A stretch of DNA of 64,000 nucleotides from Agathobacter sp. (GTDB lineage: Bacteria > Bacillota > Clostridia > Lachnospirales > Lachnospiraceae). This document shows, piece by piece, positions 27,161 to 36,067 of this stretch (its first letter is position 1; each line of letters opens with the position of its first letter). Location: positions 1 through 64,000 of the forward strand of contig JALFLB010000019.1 in the NCBI GenBank assembly GCA_022775045.1, given 5' to 3'. Below the pieces are notes generated by a model, which was not told the DNA's origin, searched no databases, and saw only the letters and a list, made by a program, of their open reading frames with translations. The position numbers and the translations under genes were made by a program.

Positions 27161-27712
27161 TTATCCCTCGCCCATCAGACTTAAGATCATCTGGGAAACT
27201 TCCACAAGACCTGTACCATTATCCATACTCCTCTTCTGAATATATCGATGTGCCTCTTCCTCAGAAAATCCATTACGTTCCATCAACAGTTCCTTCGCCC
27301 TCAAAATAATCTGCTGATCCTCCTGTGACCGATGCTTCGGCATCTGACGCAGACGTTTTCTTCTACGCTGAATTGCCCCTTCCATCATTTCCACGGTCTG
27401 TAACAATTCATGCACCTTCATAGGCATTGCCAGACTGACCAGATTATCCACCTCTTTCTCCTGTATCGAAGCTGCTGAGGCAATCAAAAGCATTTGAAAC
27501 TCCGGTGGCAGATATTCATGGATTTCTATGTACATCATGTCCACAAAGCGGTATCCGCAAATTAGAATTCCACTCTCCAAATTATTGATACAGGAAAGTG
27601 CCTGCGCGCCGGTTGTGCAAACCGCCTGCACACTGTAGCCGCTCTGTGCTAATATTTTCTTTATGTTTTGCGCCACTTCCTGTTTGGAAAATGCGACTAC
27701 TATATTACTCAC
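27161..27712 (-). CDS. ANTAR antiterminator with degenerate receiver
   Basis: 183 residues. The C-terminal 60 residues are an ANTAR RNA-binding domain (IILRAKELLMERNGFSEEEAHRYIQKRSMDNGTGLVEVSQMIL). The first 110 residues have a receiver-like layout but lack the acidic pair (VAFSKQEV where VVDDE is normal) and the phospho-acceptor Asp (ILICGYRF where LxDxxMP is normal), so phosphorylation control looks lost. The start is GTG at 27712 with GGGAG upstream, 14 bases past the glnA stop. ANTAR proteins bind paired hexaloop hairpins and prevent termination; genes of this kind downstream of glnA regulate nitrogen genes in other clostridia. A candidate target is in this operon's own leader. Confidence 0.87.
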   Translation of the reverse strand: MSNIVVAFSKQEVAQNIKKILAQSGYSVQAVCTTGAQALSCINNLESGILICGYRFVDMMYIEIHEYLPPEFQMLLIASAASIQEKEVDNLVSLAMPMKVHELLQTVEMMEGAIQRRRKRLRQMPKHRSQEDQQIILRAKELLMERNGFSEEEAHRYIQKRSMDNGTGLVEVSQMILSLMGEG

Positions 27713-27726
27713 TGGATAATCTCCCG

Positions 27727-29058
27727 CTAAATCTTATATAAATACTCGTCAATTTCCCAACTGGTAACCTGCGTACGATACTGCATCCACTCTGCTTCTT
27801 TTGCTTCTACATACTTGCCGGTAATATGCTCACCAAGCACCTCCTGAACAAAGGAATCCTTCTTCAATTCCTCCACTGCCGCATGAAGATCAGCCGGAAG
27901 TGATTCAATGCCTCTTCCCTCTTTATCTTCGTACCCCATCTCATAAACATTTTCAGGTACCTCAGCCGGCGGCTCAATTTTATTCCGAATCCCATCCATT
28001 CCGGCTGCAAGACATACAGCCAGTGCAAGATACGGATTGGCAGCCGGATCCGGACTGCGGAGTTCTACGCGAGTTTCCTCCCCGCGGGCCGCTGGAATTC
28101 GGATCAGCGGGCTTCGATTGGTAGTCGACCATGCGATGTAACACGGTGCCTCATATCCCGGTACAAGACGCTTATAAGAATTCACAAGTGGATTCATAAT
28201 CACGGTAACACCTTTCATATGCTTCATAAGACCTCCAAGGAAATACTGGGCTTCCTTACTTAGTCCAAACGCACCATCCGGATCATTAAAAATATTATGT
28301 CCATCTTTGGACAGCGACATATTAATATGCATTCCAGATCCGTTTATGCCGTATTTTGGCTTCGGCATAAAGCTTGCAAACAAACCATGCCTCTTTGCAA
28401 TCGTCTTTACAGTAAGCTTGAAAGTCATAATATTGTCGGCTGTCGCAAGTGCTTCATCATATTTGAAATCAATTTCATGCTGTGCAGGTGCAACCTCGTG
28501 ATGGGATGCCTCAATCTCAAATCCCATATCCTCAAGCGTCAACACCATATCCCTTCTGGCATTTTCTCCAAGATCAACGGGTCCCAGATCAAAGTACCCA
28601 GCCTTTTCATGTGTGATGGTTGTCGGTTGCCCGTTCTCATCCTGGTGAAAAAGAAAAAACTCACACTCCGGTCCAACATTGAAAGTATAGCCCAGCTTTG
28701 CTGCCTCCTCAATCTGTCTCTTTAAGATGTAACGCGGGTCTCCCTCAAATGGAGTCCCGTCCGCACAGTACACATCACAAATAATTCGTGCCACCTTTCC
28801 CTGCTGCGGTCTCCATGGGAAGATTGCAAAAGTATCAAGATCCGGATGCAAATACATGTCCGACTCCTCGATGCGAACAAATCCTTCAATGGAAGAGCCA
28901 TCAAACATGCACTTATTGTCAAGTGCCTTTTCCAGCTGGCTGGATGTAATTGCCACATTCTTAAGTGTTCCAAAAATGTCAGTAAATTGAAGACGGATAA
29001 ACTCGACATCCTCTTCCTCCACAATTCGGAAAATATCTTCCTTCGTATACCTGCTCAT
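27727..29058 (-). CDS. glnA: Glutamine synthetase type I
   Basis: 443 residues, the size of GSI-alpha. It makes glutamine from glutamate, ammonia and ATP. Motifs: [22 protein letters not shown] (the GSI latch and metal region), [37 protein letters not shown], and [25 protein letters not shown]. No adenylylation motif of the GSI-beta class is visible, which fits feedback rather than covalent control. The ATG overlaps the hisA stop by four bases (ATGA) and its ribosome site AAGGAG lies inside hisA, so translation is coupled. The ANTAR regulator follows 14 bases downstream. Confidence 0.97.
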   Translation of the reverse strand: MSRYTKEDIFRIVEEEDVEFIRLQFTDIFGTLKNVAITSSQLEKALDNKCMFDGSSIEGFVRIEESDMYLHPDLDTFAIFPWRPQQGKVARIICDVYCADGTPFEGDPRYILKRQIEEAAKLGYTFNVGPECEFFLFHQDENGQPTTITHEKAGYFDLGPVDLGENARRDMVLTLEDMGFEIEASHHEVAPAQHEIDFKYDEALATADNIMTFKLTVKTIAKRHGLFASFMPKPKYGINGSGMHINMSLSKDGHNIFNDPDGAFGLSKEAQYFLGGLMKHMKGVTVIMNPLVNSYKRLVPGYEAPCYIAWSTTNRSPLIRIPAARGEETRVELRSPDPAANPYLALAVCLAAGMDGIRNKIEPPAEVPENVYEMGYEDKEGRGIESLPADLHAAVEELKKDSFVQEVLGEHITGKYVEAKEAEWMQYRTQVTSWEIDEYLYKI

Positions 29059-29852
29059 ACTTCTCTCTCCTTTATAAATTGAATTACCTGCTCGTAGGAC
29101 ATCGGCCCTCCAAACAAATCTAATGCACTTCCTATTGTCACGTTCAGCCTGTTATGACCAAGCTGTGCAATCGCTTCCAAATCTTCAAAGCTGTGAACAC
29201 CACCCGCGTAGGTGATTGGAATCTTGCCCCAATCCCCAAGCAGCTTCACCAGAGGTTTTTCAATACCACTTGCCTTGCCCTCAACATCCACTGCATGTAC
29301 CAAAAACTCACAACAATATCCGGACAATTTTTCAAGCAGCGACTCTGTCACTCGCTCGTTCGTATACTTTTGCCAACGGTCTGTCACAATATAATAACCG
29401 GACGCTTCCTCTTCCTTCCTGTAGCGACACGATAAATCCAGTACAAGGTGTTCCTTACCGACACACTCCGTAAGCCTCTCCAGATGTTCAAAGTTAATCC
29501 CCCCATCACGGAACACATACGATGTCACAATGACGGCGGAAGCCCCCGCTGCTATAAATTCCCCAGCATTCTCATCCGTTATGCCTCCACCAATCTGCAG
29601 TCCTCCGGGATAGGCATTGAGTGCTGACAGTGCCTGCTTCCTGGATGCATCGTAATACACACTGTCCTTCGGATTCAACAGGATAATATGTCCCCCCGCA
29701 ATTCCCTGACTCTGGTACAACCTGGCGTAAAAAGCAGCATCCTGCTCTGAGACAAAATTCTCTCGGGCTATATTCCCCTGATCCTTAAGACTGCTGCCCA
29801 CGATCTGTTTGACCTTTCCATTGTGTATATCAATACATGGGCGAAACTCCAT
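29055..29852 (-). CDS. hisA: Eukaryotic-type ProFAR isomerase
   Basis: 265 residues. It isomerises ProFAR to PRFAR in histidine synthesis. The sequence follows the eukaryotic/HIS6 branch rather than ordinary bacterial His[89 protein letters not shown] and GSALDLFGG, with the two catalytic Asp residues in CIDIHNG and HAVDVEG. The start at 29852 has AAGGAG six bases upstream; the long N-terminal extension to 29954 has no such site. It sits first in an operon with glnA and an ANTAR gene, far from any other histidine gene in the window. Confidence 0.9.
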   Translation of the reverse strand: MEFRPCIDIHNGKVKQIVGSSLKDQGNIARENFVSEQDAAFYARLYQSQGIAGGHIILLNPKDSVYYDASRKQALSALNAYPGGLQIGGGITDENAGEFIAAGASAVIVTSYVFRDGGINFEHLERLTECVGKEHLVLDLSCRYRKEEEASGYYIVTDRWQKYTNERVTESLLEKLSGYCCEFLVHAVDVEGKASGIEKPLVKLLGDWGKIPITYAGGVHSFEDLEAIAQLGHNRLNVTIGSALDLFGGPMSYEQVIQFIKEREV

Positions 29853-29876
29853 TTTCCACTCCTTTTGGATTACTCT

Positions 29877-29917
29877 AAAAATGGGCACAGAAAGTCCTCT
29901 GTATGGCTCCCTTGCCC
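29877..29917 (-). promoter_or_regulatory. Candidate ANTAR-responsive attenuator
   Basis: In the hisA leader (minus strand), GGGC at 29917-29914 can pair with GCCC at 29886-29883, closing over ACAGA/TCTGT and followed by ATTTTT (29882-29877), which is terminator-like. The same GGC can instead form GGC, hexaloop AAGGGA, GCC (29916-29905). That loop has A at position 1 and G at position 4, as ANTAR target loops require. The two folds exclude each other. A second matching hexaloop upstream is not convincing. Confidence 0.5.
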
Positions 29918-29949
29918 TTTTTATGCATCCATAGTTATTTTTTGATAGA

Positions 29950-29978
29950 ATCATACCATATTTTTTGTCATTTGTGAA
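29950..29978 (-). promoter_or_regulatory. Promoter of hisA-glnA operon
   Basis: Minus strand TTCACA (29978-29973), 17-base spacer, TATGAT (29955-29950). It diverges from the guaB promoter only about 24 bases away. Confidence 0.65.
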
Positions 29979-30001
29979 TCACTGAATTTTACTTCCGCAA
30001 C

Positions 30002-30030
30002 TTGACATCAAATCATTATTTTGCTATCAT
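30002..30030 (+). promoter_or_regulatory. Promoter of guaB
   Basis: TTGACA (30002-30007), 17-base spacer, TATCAT (30025-30030), about 43 bases before the likely leader and 50 before the ATG. Confidence 0.82.
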
Positions 30031-30067
30031 CAATAAAATTATATTAATACATAAAAGAAGAAAGTGA

Positions 30068-31537
<1,470 letters not shown>

Positions 31538-31569
31538 TAGATTAAAATAAAAATATGAGGTGAAATTGA

Positions 31570-32847
31570 TTGGGCCCCAGTGACATAATACAATTTACTG
31601 TCTTAATTCTTTTACTGCTGCTATCTGCATTCTTTTCTTCTGCAGAGACAGCCTTAACAACTGTCAATAAAATACGTATGCGCACCCTCTCTGAAGCCGG
31701 TGATAAACGAGCTTCGAGGGTTCTACGCATAACAGATGATTCCGGCAAAATGCTCTCTGCCATCTTAATTGGCAATAATATCGTCAATCTATCTGCGTCC
31801 TCCCTAGCCACCTCGATTGCTCTCAAATATCTTGGAAGTGCAGGCGCAGGTATCGCGACTGGAATCCTTACTTTTTTGATTTTAATCTTTGGAGAAGTCA
31901 GTCCAAAAACTATGGCGACGATTAAAGCAGATCAACTTTCTCTTAAGATTTCCGGAATCATTGAAACATTAATGAAATTACTCACTCCTGTAATTTTTGT
32001 CATTAACCAACTTTCAATGGGACTTCTGTTTTTGCTTCGTATCAATCCGAAGGATGCAGAAAAGCAAATGACAGAAGCCGAACTTCGGACAATTGTAGAT
32101 GTTAGTCAGGAAAGCGGTGTCATTGAGAACGAAGAGCGCGATATGATTCACAATCTGTTCGATTTTGGTGATGCGGAAGCAAAAGAAATCATGGTTCCAC
32201 GCATCGATATGACATTTGTCCAGGCTGATGCCAGTTATCAGGAAGTACTCGATGTGTTCCGTCAGGATATGTTCACACGAATTCCGGTTTACGAAGACAC
32301 AACCGACAATGTCATCGGCATTATCAACATGAAAGATTTTCTTTTACAGAATGATACCCCGGAATTTTCAGTGCGTGCAATGCTTCGTGAACCATATTTT
32401 ACATACGAACACAAAAATACTGCTGATTTATTTTTAGAAATGCGTAAATCTTCCCTTTCGCTTGCTATTGTACTTGATGAATACGGTGTCACAGCCGGAT
32501 TAATCACACTTGAAGATCTTCTTGAAGAGATTGTTGGAGATATTCGCGATGAATATGATGCGGATGAAGAAGATGATATTACCCCCATCAGCGACCGCGA
32601 ATTTTATGTACTCGGCTCAGCCAATCTGGATGATGTCAGTGATGCTTTATCCGTCAATTTTACCTCTGATGATTACGATACCATTGGAGGCTACTGTCTT
32701 GGTCTTCTTGACCATTTGCCGGAAAAAAATGAGATTATCCTGACAGATGACAATATTCTTCTCCGTATTGACCGCGTTGACAAAAACCGCATTGAACGAA
32801 TTTATATTCGTCTGCCGGAGCCACTGGAAAATGCGTCATCCGATTAA
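31570..32847 (+). CDS. CNNM/CorC (HlyC) family membrane CBS protein
   Basis: 425 residues. The DUF21/CNNM membrane domain occupies about residues 1-180 with three to four TM segments and the motif SAFFSSAETALTTVNKIRMRTL; a CBS pair follows (about 205-325; EIMVPRIDMTFV, RIPVYEDTTDNVIGIINMKDFL, LAIVLDEYGVTAGLITLEDLLEEIVGDI), and then a CorC_HlyC domain at the C-terminus. Relatives are implicated in magnesium/cobalt efflux. The start codon is TTG with GAGGTG upstream. Its stop directly abuts the stop of the convergent surface-protein gene, with no terminator between them. Confidence 0.9.
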   Translation: MGPSDIIQFTVLILLLLLSAFFSSAETALTTVNKIRMRTLSEAGDKRASRVLRITDDSGKMLSAILIGNNIVNLSASSLATSIALKYLGSAGAGIATGILTFLILIFGEVSPKTMATIKADQLSLKISGIIETLMKLLTPVIFVINQLSMGLLFLLRINPKDAEKQMTEAELRTIVDVSQESGVIENEERDMIHNLFDFGDAEAKEIMVPRIDMTFVQADASYQEVLDVFRQDMFTRIPVYEDTTDNVIGIINMKDFLLQNDTPEFSVRAMLREPYFTYEHKNTADLFLEMRKSSLSLAIVLDEYGVTAGLITLEDLLEEIVGDIRDEYDADEEDDITPISDREFYVLGSANLDDVSDALSVNFTSDDYDTIGGYCLGLLDHLPEKNEIILTDDNILLRIDRVDKNRIERIYIRLPEPLENASSD

Positions 32848-34272
32848 CTAGTTTCCGCAACTATTTAAAACTTGGCGTAGCATCTGACGAAGTAAAGGAT
32901 CAAATCTCCAACGTGAATCTGCCGACAACCCACCCATTTCTTCGGAAATTAAATTTTGATTATCATCCTCAAAATACCGACTGCTAATAAAGCGAAGATG
33001 AATTACCTTTGAATCCTCCGGATTCTCTGACTCCGGATCCTGGTTGGGATGCACAGGATTAGGTGTTGGCGTCACTGAATCCGGCACCGGATCGGGTGTT
33101 GGTATCACTGGGTCCGGCGTTGGAATCACCGGGTCCGGAGTCGGATTTACCGGATTTGGAGTCGGATTTATCGGATTGGGCAATGGTTCACTTCTCTCCC
33201 ACACAGCATACAATTCCACACGCGGATAGTATTTTAATATCCAGCTGTCTTTGACACCGGCATGAACCTGATAATCCGGCCGACTTGCATTAGGCGAAAA
33301 AGCCCATCCCAGTAGTTTCGCATCTTTTTGTCTCCATCCAGTTTCAATAAAACAGTTTCCTTCCTTCCCATACTGTACTTTCTGCCATTCTGTGGTTTTA
33401 TCGTTTTCTGTCAAATTCCGATGAAAAATAATTTGTAATTCTTTGGGTCTTGTTTTTGCGTTCCACCGTTCATCTCTTGTCACATTGAAAGATGCCTCAG
33501 AATATGCATAACGTCCGGAATCCCCTGTCCACATATCAAAATCATATCCTTTTTTAACAGTTGCGCATAATGTCACAAATGTTCCATAGCAATAATACCC
33601 ATCCCCGGATGTCGAAACAATTCCCTTATCTCCTCTTGACTGAACCTGAAAAAACAATCCCTGTACTGGTTTGTCAAAATAATTTAAGAACGACCGTTTA
33701 GCCGATGAACTCCAATTGGCCGCCTGTGAAATACCACTATATGTGGTATAGACGTTGCCGGAAGTTGGTCCACTGTCGTTCATCGCCCCTTTTGCCTTTC
33801 CGTTATTGACAACAATCATACAGGCATCCAGAATCAATCGGCAATCTCCTCTCTCTAACGCCTTCGTTGCCTTTGTATTCAACCTTCGTTTTAAATTATT
33901 AAGCGGCAACGAATACAAATTATACTCATAATTTGATTTTGTTCTTGTATCTACATGGTACATGTAGGATCCGCCCAATTTGAAATACAGAGTCTGCAAA
34001 CTCGAACCCGACAATGTCTGAACACTCACTTTCCAACCGATTGTCCGGTATTTAATATTTGTACTTGCCTTCGCAGCCTTTGTTGCACAAAAGATATCTC
34101 CGTCTGTTTCTGAAAAAGAATGAAATACCACATCATTTTCATAACGGTTAAAATACGTATATGCATTATCCCACGTACCTGCCCAAATCTGCTCCTGTCC
34201 AATCGGCAGTAACGAAATCAACATAGCAGAAATCAGGCTTACTGCCAGCATTTTTCCCCTTCTTTTTTTCAT
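32848..34272 (-). CDS. Tad-operon secreted adhesin-like protein
   Basis: 474 residues. A Sec signal (MKKRRGKMLAVSLISAMLISLLPIGQEQIWAG) precedes a globular region of about 200 residues with no recognised family. Two InlB/Listeria-Bacteroides-type beta modules follow (about residues 210-365; GYDFDMWTGD and LLGWAFSPNASRPDYQVHAGVKDSW with VELYAVWE). A proline-rich repeat of the type PTPDPVI (about 370-415) leads to a charged tail. There is no LPXTG motif or TM anchor. It overlaps the upstream gene by ATGA and closes the Tad pilus operon, so a pilus-tip or surface adhesin role is inferred. Confidence 0.75.
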   Translation of the reverse strand: MKKRRGKMLAVSLISAMLISLLPIGQEQIWAGTWDNAYTYFNRYENDVVFHSFSETDGDIFCATKAAKASTNIKYRTIGWKVSVQTLSGSSLQTLYFKLGGSYMYHVDTRTKSNYEYNLYSLPLNNLKRRLNTKATKALERGDCRLILDACMIVVNNGKAKGAMNDSGPTSGNVYTTYSGISQAANWSSSAKRSFLNYFDKPVQGLFFQVQSRGDKGIVSTSGDGYYCYGTFVTLCATVKKGYDFDMWTGDSGRYAYSEASFNVTRDERWNAKTRPKELQIIFHRNLTENDKTTEWQKVQYGKEGNCFIETGWRQKDAKLLGWAFSPNASRPDYQVHAGVKDSWILKYYPRVELYAVWERSEPLPNPINPTPNPVNPTPDPVIPTPDPVIPTPDPVPDSVTPTPNPVHPNQDPESENPEDSKVIHLRFISSRYFEDDNQNLISEEMGGLSADSRWRFDPLLRQMLRQVLNSCGN

Positions 34273-34850
34273 TGTACACCAGCCTCCCAATAATAACAGA
34301 TTAATCGATCCTCTTCATCTTTTTCTCCATCCGTATAAACGCCTATAAAATTGTATATCCCACCACTTTCTTCCAGCATGGCCGTATAGTCAGGCAGTTC
34401 ATTCGCCGATGGAAACAGACATAACATCTTACTTTGAACCCCCGCTGACGTTACCGGAACTTTTTTTCGATTCAAAAAATCACGCATCTGTTCTGAAAGT
34501 TCATCATCCGTAAGCTTTCCCTTTGTCCAACGATTTACCAGCCGGTCCAAATACGCCTTCTGTTCTCCTTTGTATTTGTCGTCCACACGACTCTGATAAA
34601 ACAGCCATTGTGGTCCAACCGTTTGTGAACGCAGTTCAATATATGATGTTTTCTGACTTTGCCTATCTTCCCCTTTTTCCCTTTCTCCCTCAGTCTCACA
34701 AGCAAAAACATATGAGGTTTGATGATTGTCTATGTGAATTAGCGAGAGCAATACAGAAACAATGACTCCCATCAGACATCCTGCTAAGGTAAGCCCCATT
34801 ATCAGCGTTCTTTTCCCTCTTAAGGTCAGACGCATCTGTCTTCTTTTCAT
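34269..34850 (-). CDS. Tad-operon single-pass membrane protein, unknown
   Basis: 193 residues. A basic N-terminus (MKRRQMRLTLRGKRTLIMG) is followed by one TM segment (about residues 17-42), then an extracytoplasmic domain with a charged linker (EREKGEDRQSQK) and a body including GPQWLFYQSRVDDKYKGEQKAYLDRLVNRW and YNFIGVYTDGEKDEEDRLICYYWEAGVQ. No family is recognised. Its place between a TadE-like protein and the adhesin-like protein suggests a minor pilin or assembly part. The start at 34850 is supported by GGAGG; the in-frame ATG at 34907 is not. Confidence 0.7.
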   Translation of the reverse strand: MKRRQMRLTLRGKRTLIMGLTLAGCLMGVIVSVLLSLIHIDNHQTSYVFACETEGEREKGEDRQSQKTSYIELRSQTVGPQWLFYQSRVDDKYKGEQKAYLDRLVNRWTKGKLTDDELSEQMRDFLNRKKVPVTSAGVQSKMLCLFPSANELPDYTAMLEESGGIYNFIGVYTDGEKDEEDRLICYYWEAGVQ

Positions 34851-34876
34851 TTTTCCTTCACCTCCCCTGAAAGCTC

Positions 34877-35233
34877 CTATTCCACAATGATTGTTTTCTC
34901 GCAGCAAATAGATTTGCTGCTTCCACCTGGCAAAATAAATTTTTCAAGCACACAAACCGCCAGAATCCCCTGTTCCATATCACAGGCTTTCACATTGACA
35001 GAAAGCTCTGATGCGGAGTGAAGACTTTGCGCCAGGTCCTGACGCACATTGTCTTCCACCTCCCTATTACTTTTTCCCGTCCCGTAATACTCCTTCATAT
35101 TCTGCTCGAGAACCTGTGCCATACAGTTTTCAATCTCGTTTTTTCGCGCAGAGATACTATAAATACTCAAGCATAAAACAATGGTATAAACAGCAATCAA
35201 ACACCCCACAGATCCAAGAACAATATTCTTCAT
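34877..35233 (-). CDS. TadE/TadF-like minor pseudopilin
   Basis: 118 residues. The N-terminal hydrophobic helix (MKNIVLGSVGCLIAVYTIVLCLSIYSISARKNEIE) is followed by a mixed domain (QVLEQNMKEYYGTGKSNREVEDNVRQDL ... KFILPGGSSKSICCEKTIIVE). The layout of a single N-terminal TM helix and a small extracellular domain fits TadE/TadF-like minor pilins. Its ATG overlaps the stop of the preceding mini-pilin by four bases and GGAGG lies four bases upstream. It belongs to the pilus operon running from 38704 to 32848. Confidence 0.65.
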   Translation of the reverse strand: MKNIVLGSVGCLIAVYTIVLCLSIYSISARKNEIENCMAQVLEQNMKEYYGTGKSNREVEDNVRQDLAQSLHSASELSVNVKACDMEQGILAVCVLEKFILPGGSSKSICCEKTIIVE

Positions 35234-35400
35234 CGGCTCCTCCAATAATTTTGAAATTCCAGATATTCCCCTGTTTGTGATAATGCCTTTCCCGTTCCAG
35301 TCACACGCTCCAACGGCATATTTGCAACCACAATTATTAACACAATTGCAATCACAGCTGCAATCATCGTTCCGCCATAGTGTCGAATCACTTCTTTCAT
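35230..35400 (-). CDS. Flp1-like mini-pilin (3 of 3 in block)
   Basis: 56 residues: MKEVIRHYGG, a long hydrophobic helix (TMIAAVIAIVLIIVVANM), then a short polar tail ending QNYWRSR. It shares M(K/T/E)xxxxxYG at the N-terminus with three other small genes in this operon; EYG or HYG sits where mature Flp pilins carry EYG. There is no prepilin leader before it. GGAGG is upstream and the ATG begins two bases after the preceding stop. Probably a structural or minor pilin subunit. Confidence 0.7.
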   Translation of the reverse strand: MKEVIRHYGGTMIAAVIAIVLIIVVANMPLERVTGTGKALSQTGEYLEFQNYWRSR

Positions 35401-35401
35401 A

Positions 35402-35548
35402 TCAACAACCTCCATTTCCCCATGCTGCAATCATCTGCACCAGCAGTCCATGTTCTGAAAAAAGCATCTGACCAACAGTTCCAAGTAAAAGAATTCCTCC
35501 TAACACAGCAAGCACAGCCGAACCATATTCCTTAACCACCTCTGTCAT
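35402..35548 (-). CDS. Flp1-like mini-pilin (2 of 3 in block)
   Basis: 48 residues, MTEVVKEYGS followed by the hydrophobic helix AVLAVLGGILLLGTVGQMLF and a short tail ending AAWGNGGC. It begins one base past the stop of the preceding mini-pilin and ends just before the next one's ATG. The N-terminal EYG motif followed by a membrane helix matches its neighbours. A C-terminal Cys is unusual for this group. Confidence 0.7.
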   Translation of the reverse strand: MTEVVKEYGSAVLAVLGGILLLGTVGQMLFSEHGLLVQMIAAWGNGGC

Positions 35549-35549
35549 C

Positions 35550-35657
35550 TCACACCCCCACAATCAACTGAAACACCTGTCCAAACGCTGCTAGCACTCC
35601 TGCTCCAAGTAAAAGCAGCATTGCCGCAATTCCATATTCTTCGATTATCTGTTCCAT
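35550..35657 (-). CDS. Flp1-like mini-pilin (1 of 3 in block)
   Basis: Only 35 residues: MEQIIEEYGI followed by AAMLLLLGAGVLAAFGQVFQLIVGV. GGGGAG precedes the ATG. The longer open frame to 35792 overlaps the TadE-like gene and is not supported. It has the same EYG start and single helix as the other mini-pilins but almost no tail, so it may be a minor subunit. Confidence 0.68.
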   Translation of the reverse strand: MEQIIEEYGIAAMLLLLGAGVLAAFGQVFQLIVGV

Positions 35658-35667
35658 TTTTCTCCCC

Positions 35668-36045
35668 CTATCTCGCATAACTGACAAATGTATGTGTCTG
35701 ATCAATACCAAGAAACGCCACCCGAAAGGGAAAGCACATCTCCACCTTTGCCAGCTCAATTTCCTGCTCTTTTGACGATACCTCCTGTTCACTATGCATT
35801 GTTACCAAGGCTCCCTCCTCACCAAAAAGAGTGATGGATAACTGATACCCTGACTGACTGCTCTGACGAAAACACTCACGAATCACACCGGGATTGTAGT
35901 TACTGTTCTCTATTTCATCAACAATCCGCGCCTGCATATCCTGTGCATTCATCACTTCCATATACGCTGAAAGAATTCCCATGGCTGTCACAGTCATAAA
36001 CAATGTCAAAAATATCCCCATGAAAGCCTTAATTATCTGACTCAT
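35668..36045 (-). CDS. TadE-like pseudopilin
   Basis: 125 residues. MSQIIKAFMGIFLTLFMTVTAMGILSAYMEVMNAQDMQARIVDEIENSNYNPGVIRECF shows an N-terminal TM helix and the helical stalk typical of TadE-like minor pilins, followed by a small beta domain (QLSITLFGEEGALVTMHSEQE). GGAG precedes the ATG. It lies 22 bases after the TadB/C gene and before the three mini-pilins, the place where minor pilins usually sit in Tad operons. Confidence 0.65.
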   Translation of the reverse strand: MSQIIKAFMGIFLTLFMTVTAMGILSAYMEVMNAQDMQARIVDEIENSNYNPGVIRECFRQSSQSGYQLSITLFGEEGALVTMHSEQEVSSKEQEIELAKVEMCFPFRVAFLGIDQTHTFVSYAR

Positions 36046-36067
36046 CGTCCATTCTCTCCTTTTCCTA

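Noticed and set aside
33044-33254. Tandem repeats that might suggest a CRISPR array
   Set aside because: The units are about 18-24 bases without spacers and encode the PTPDPV stalk in frame.
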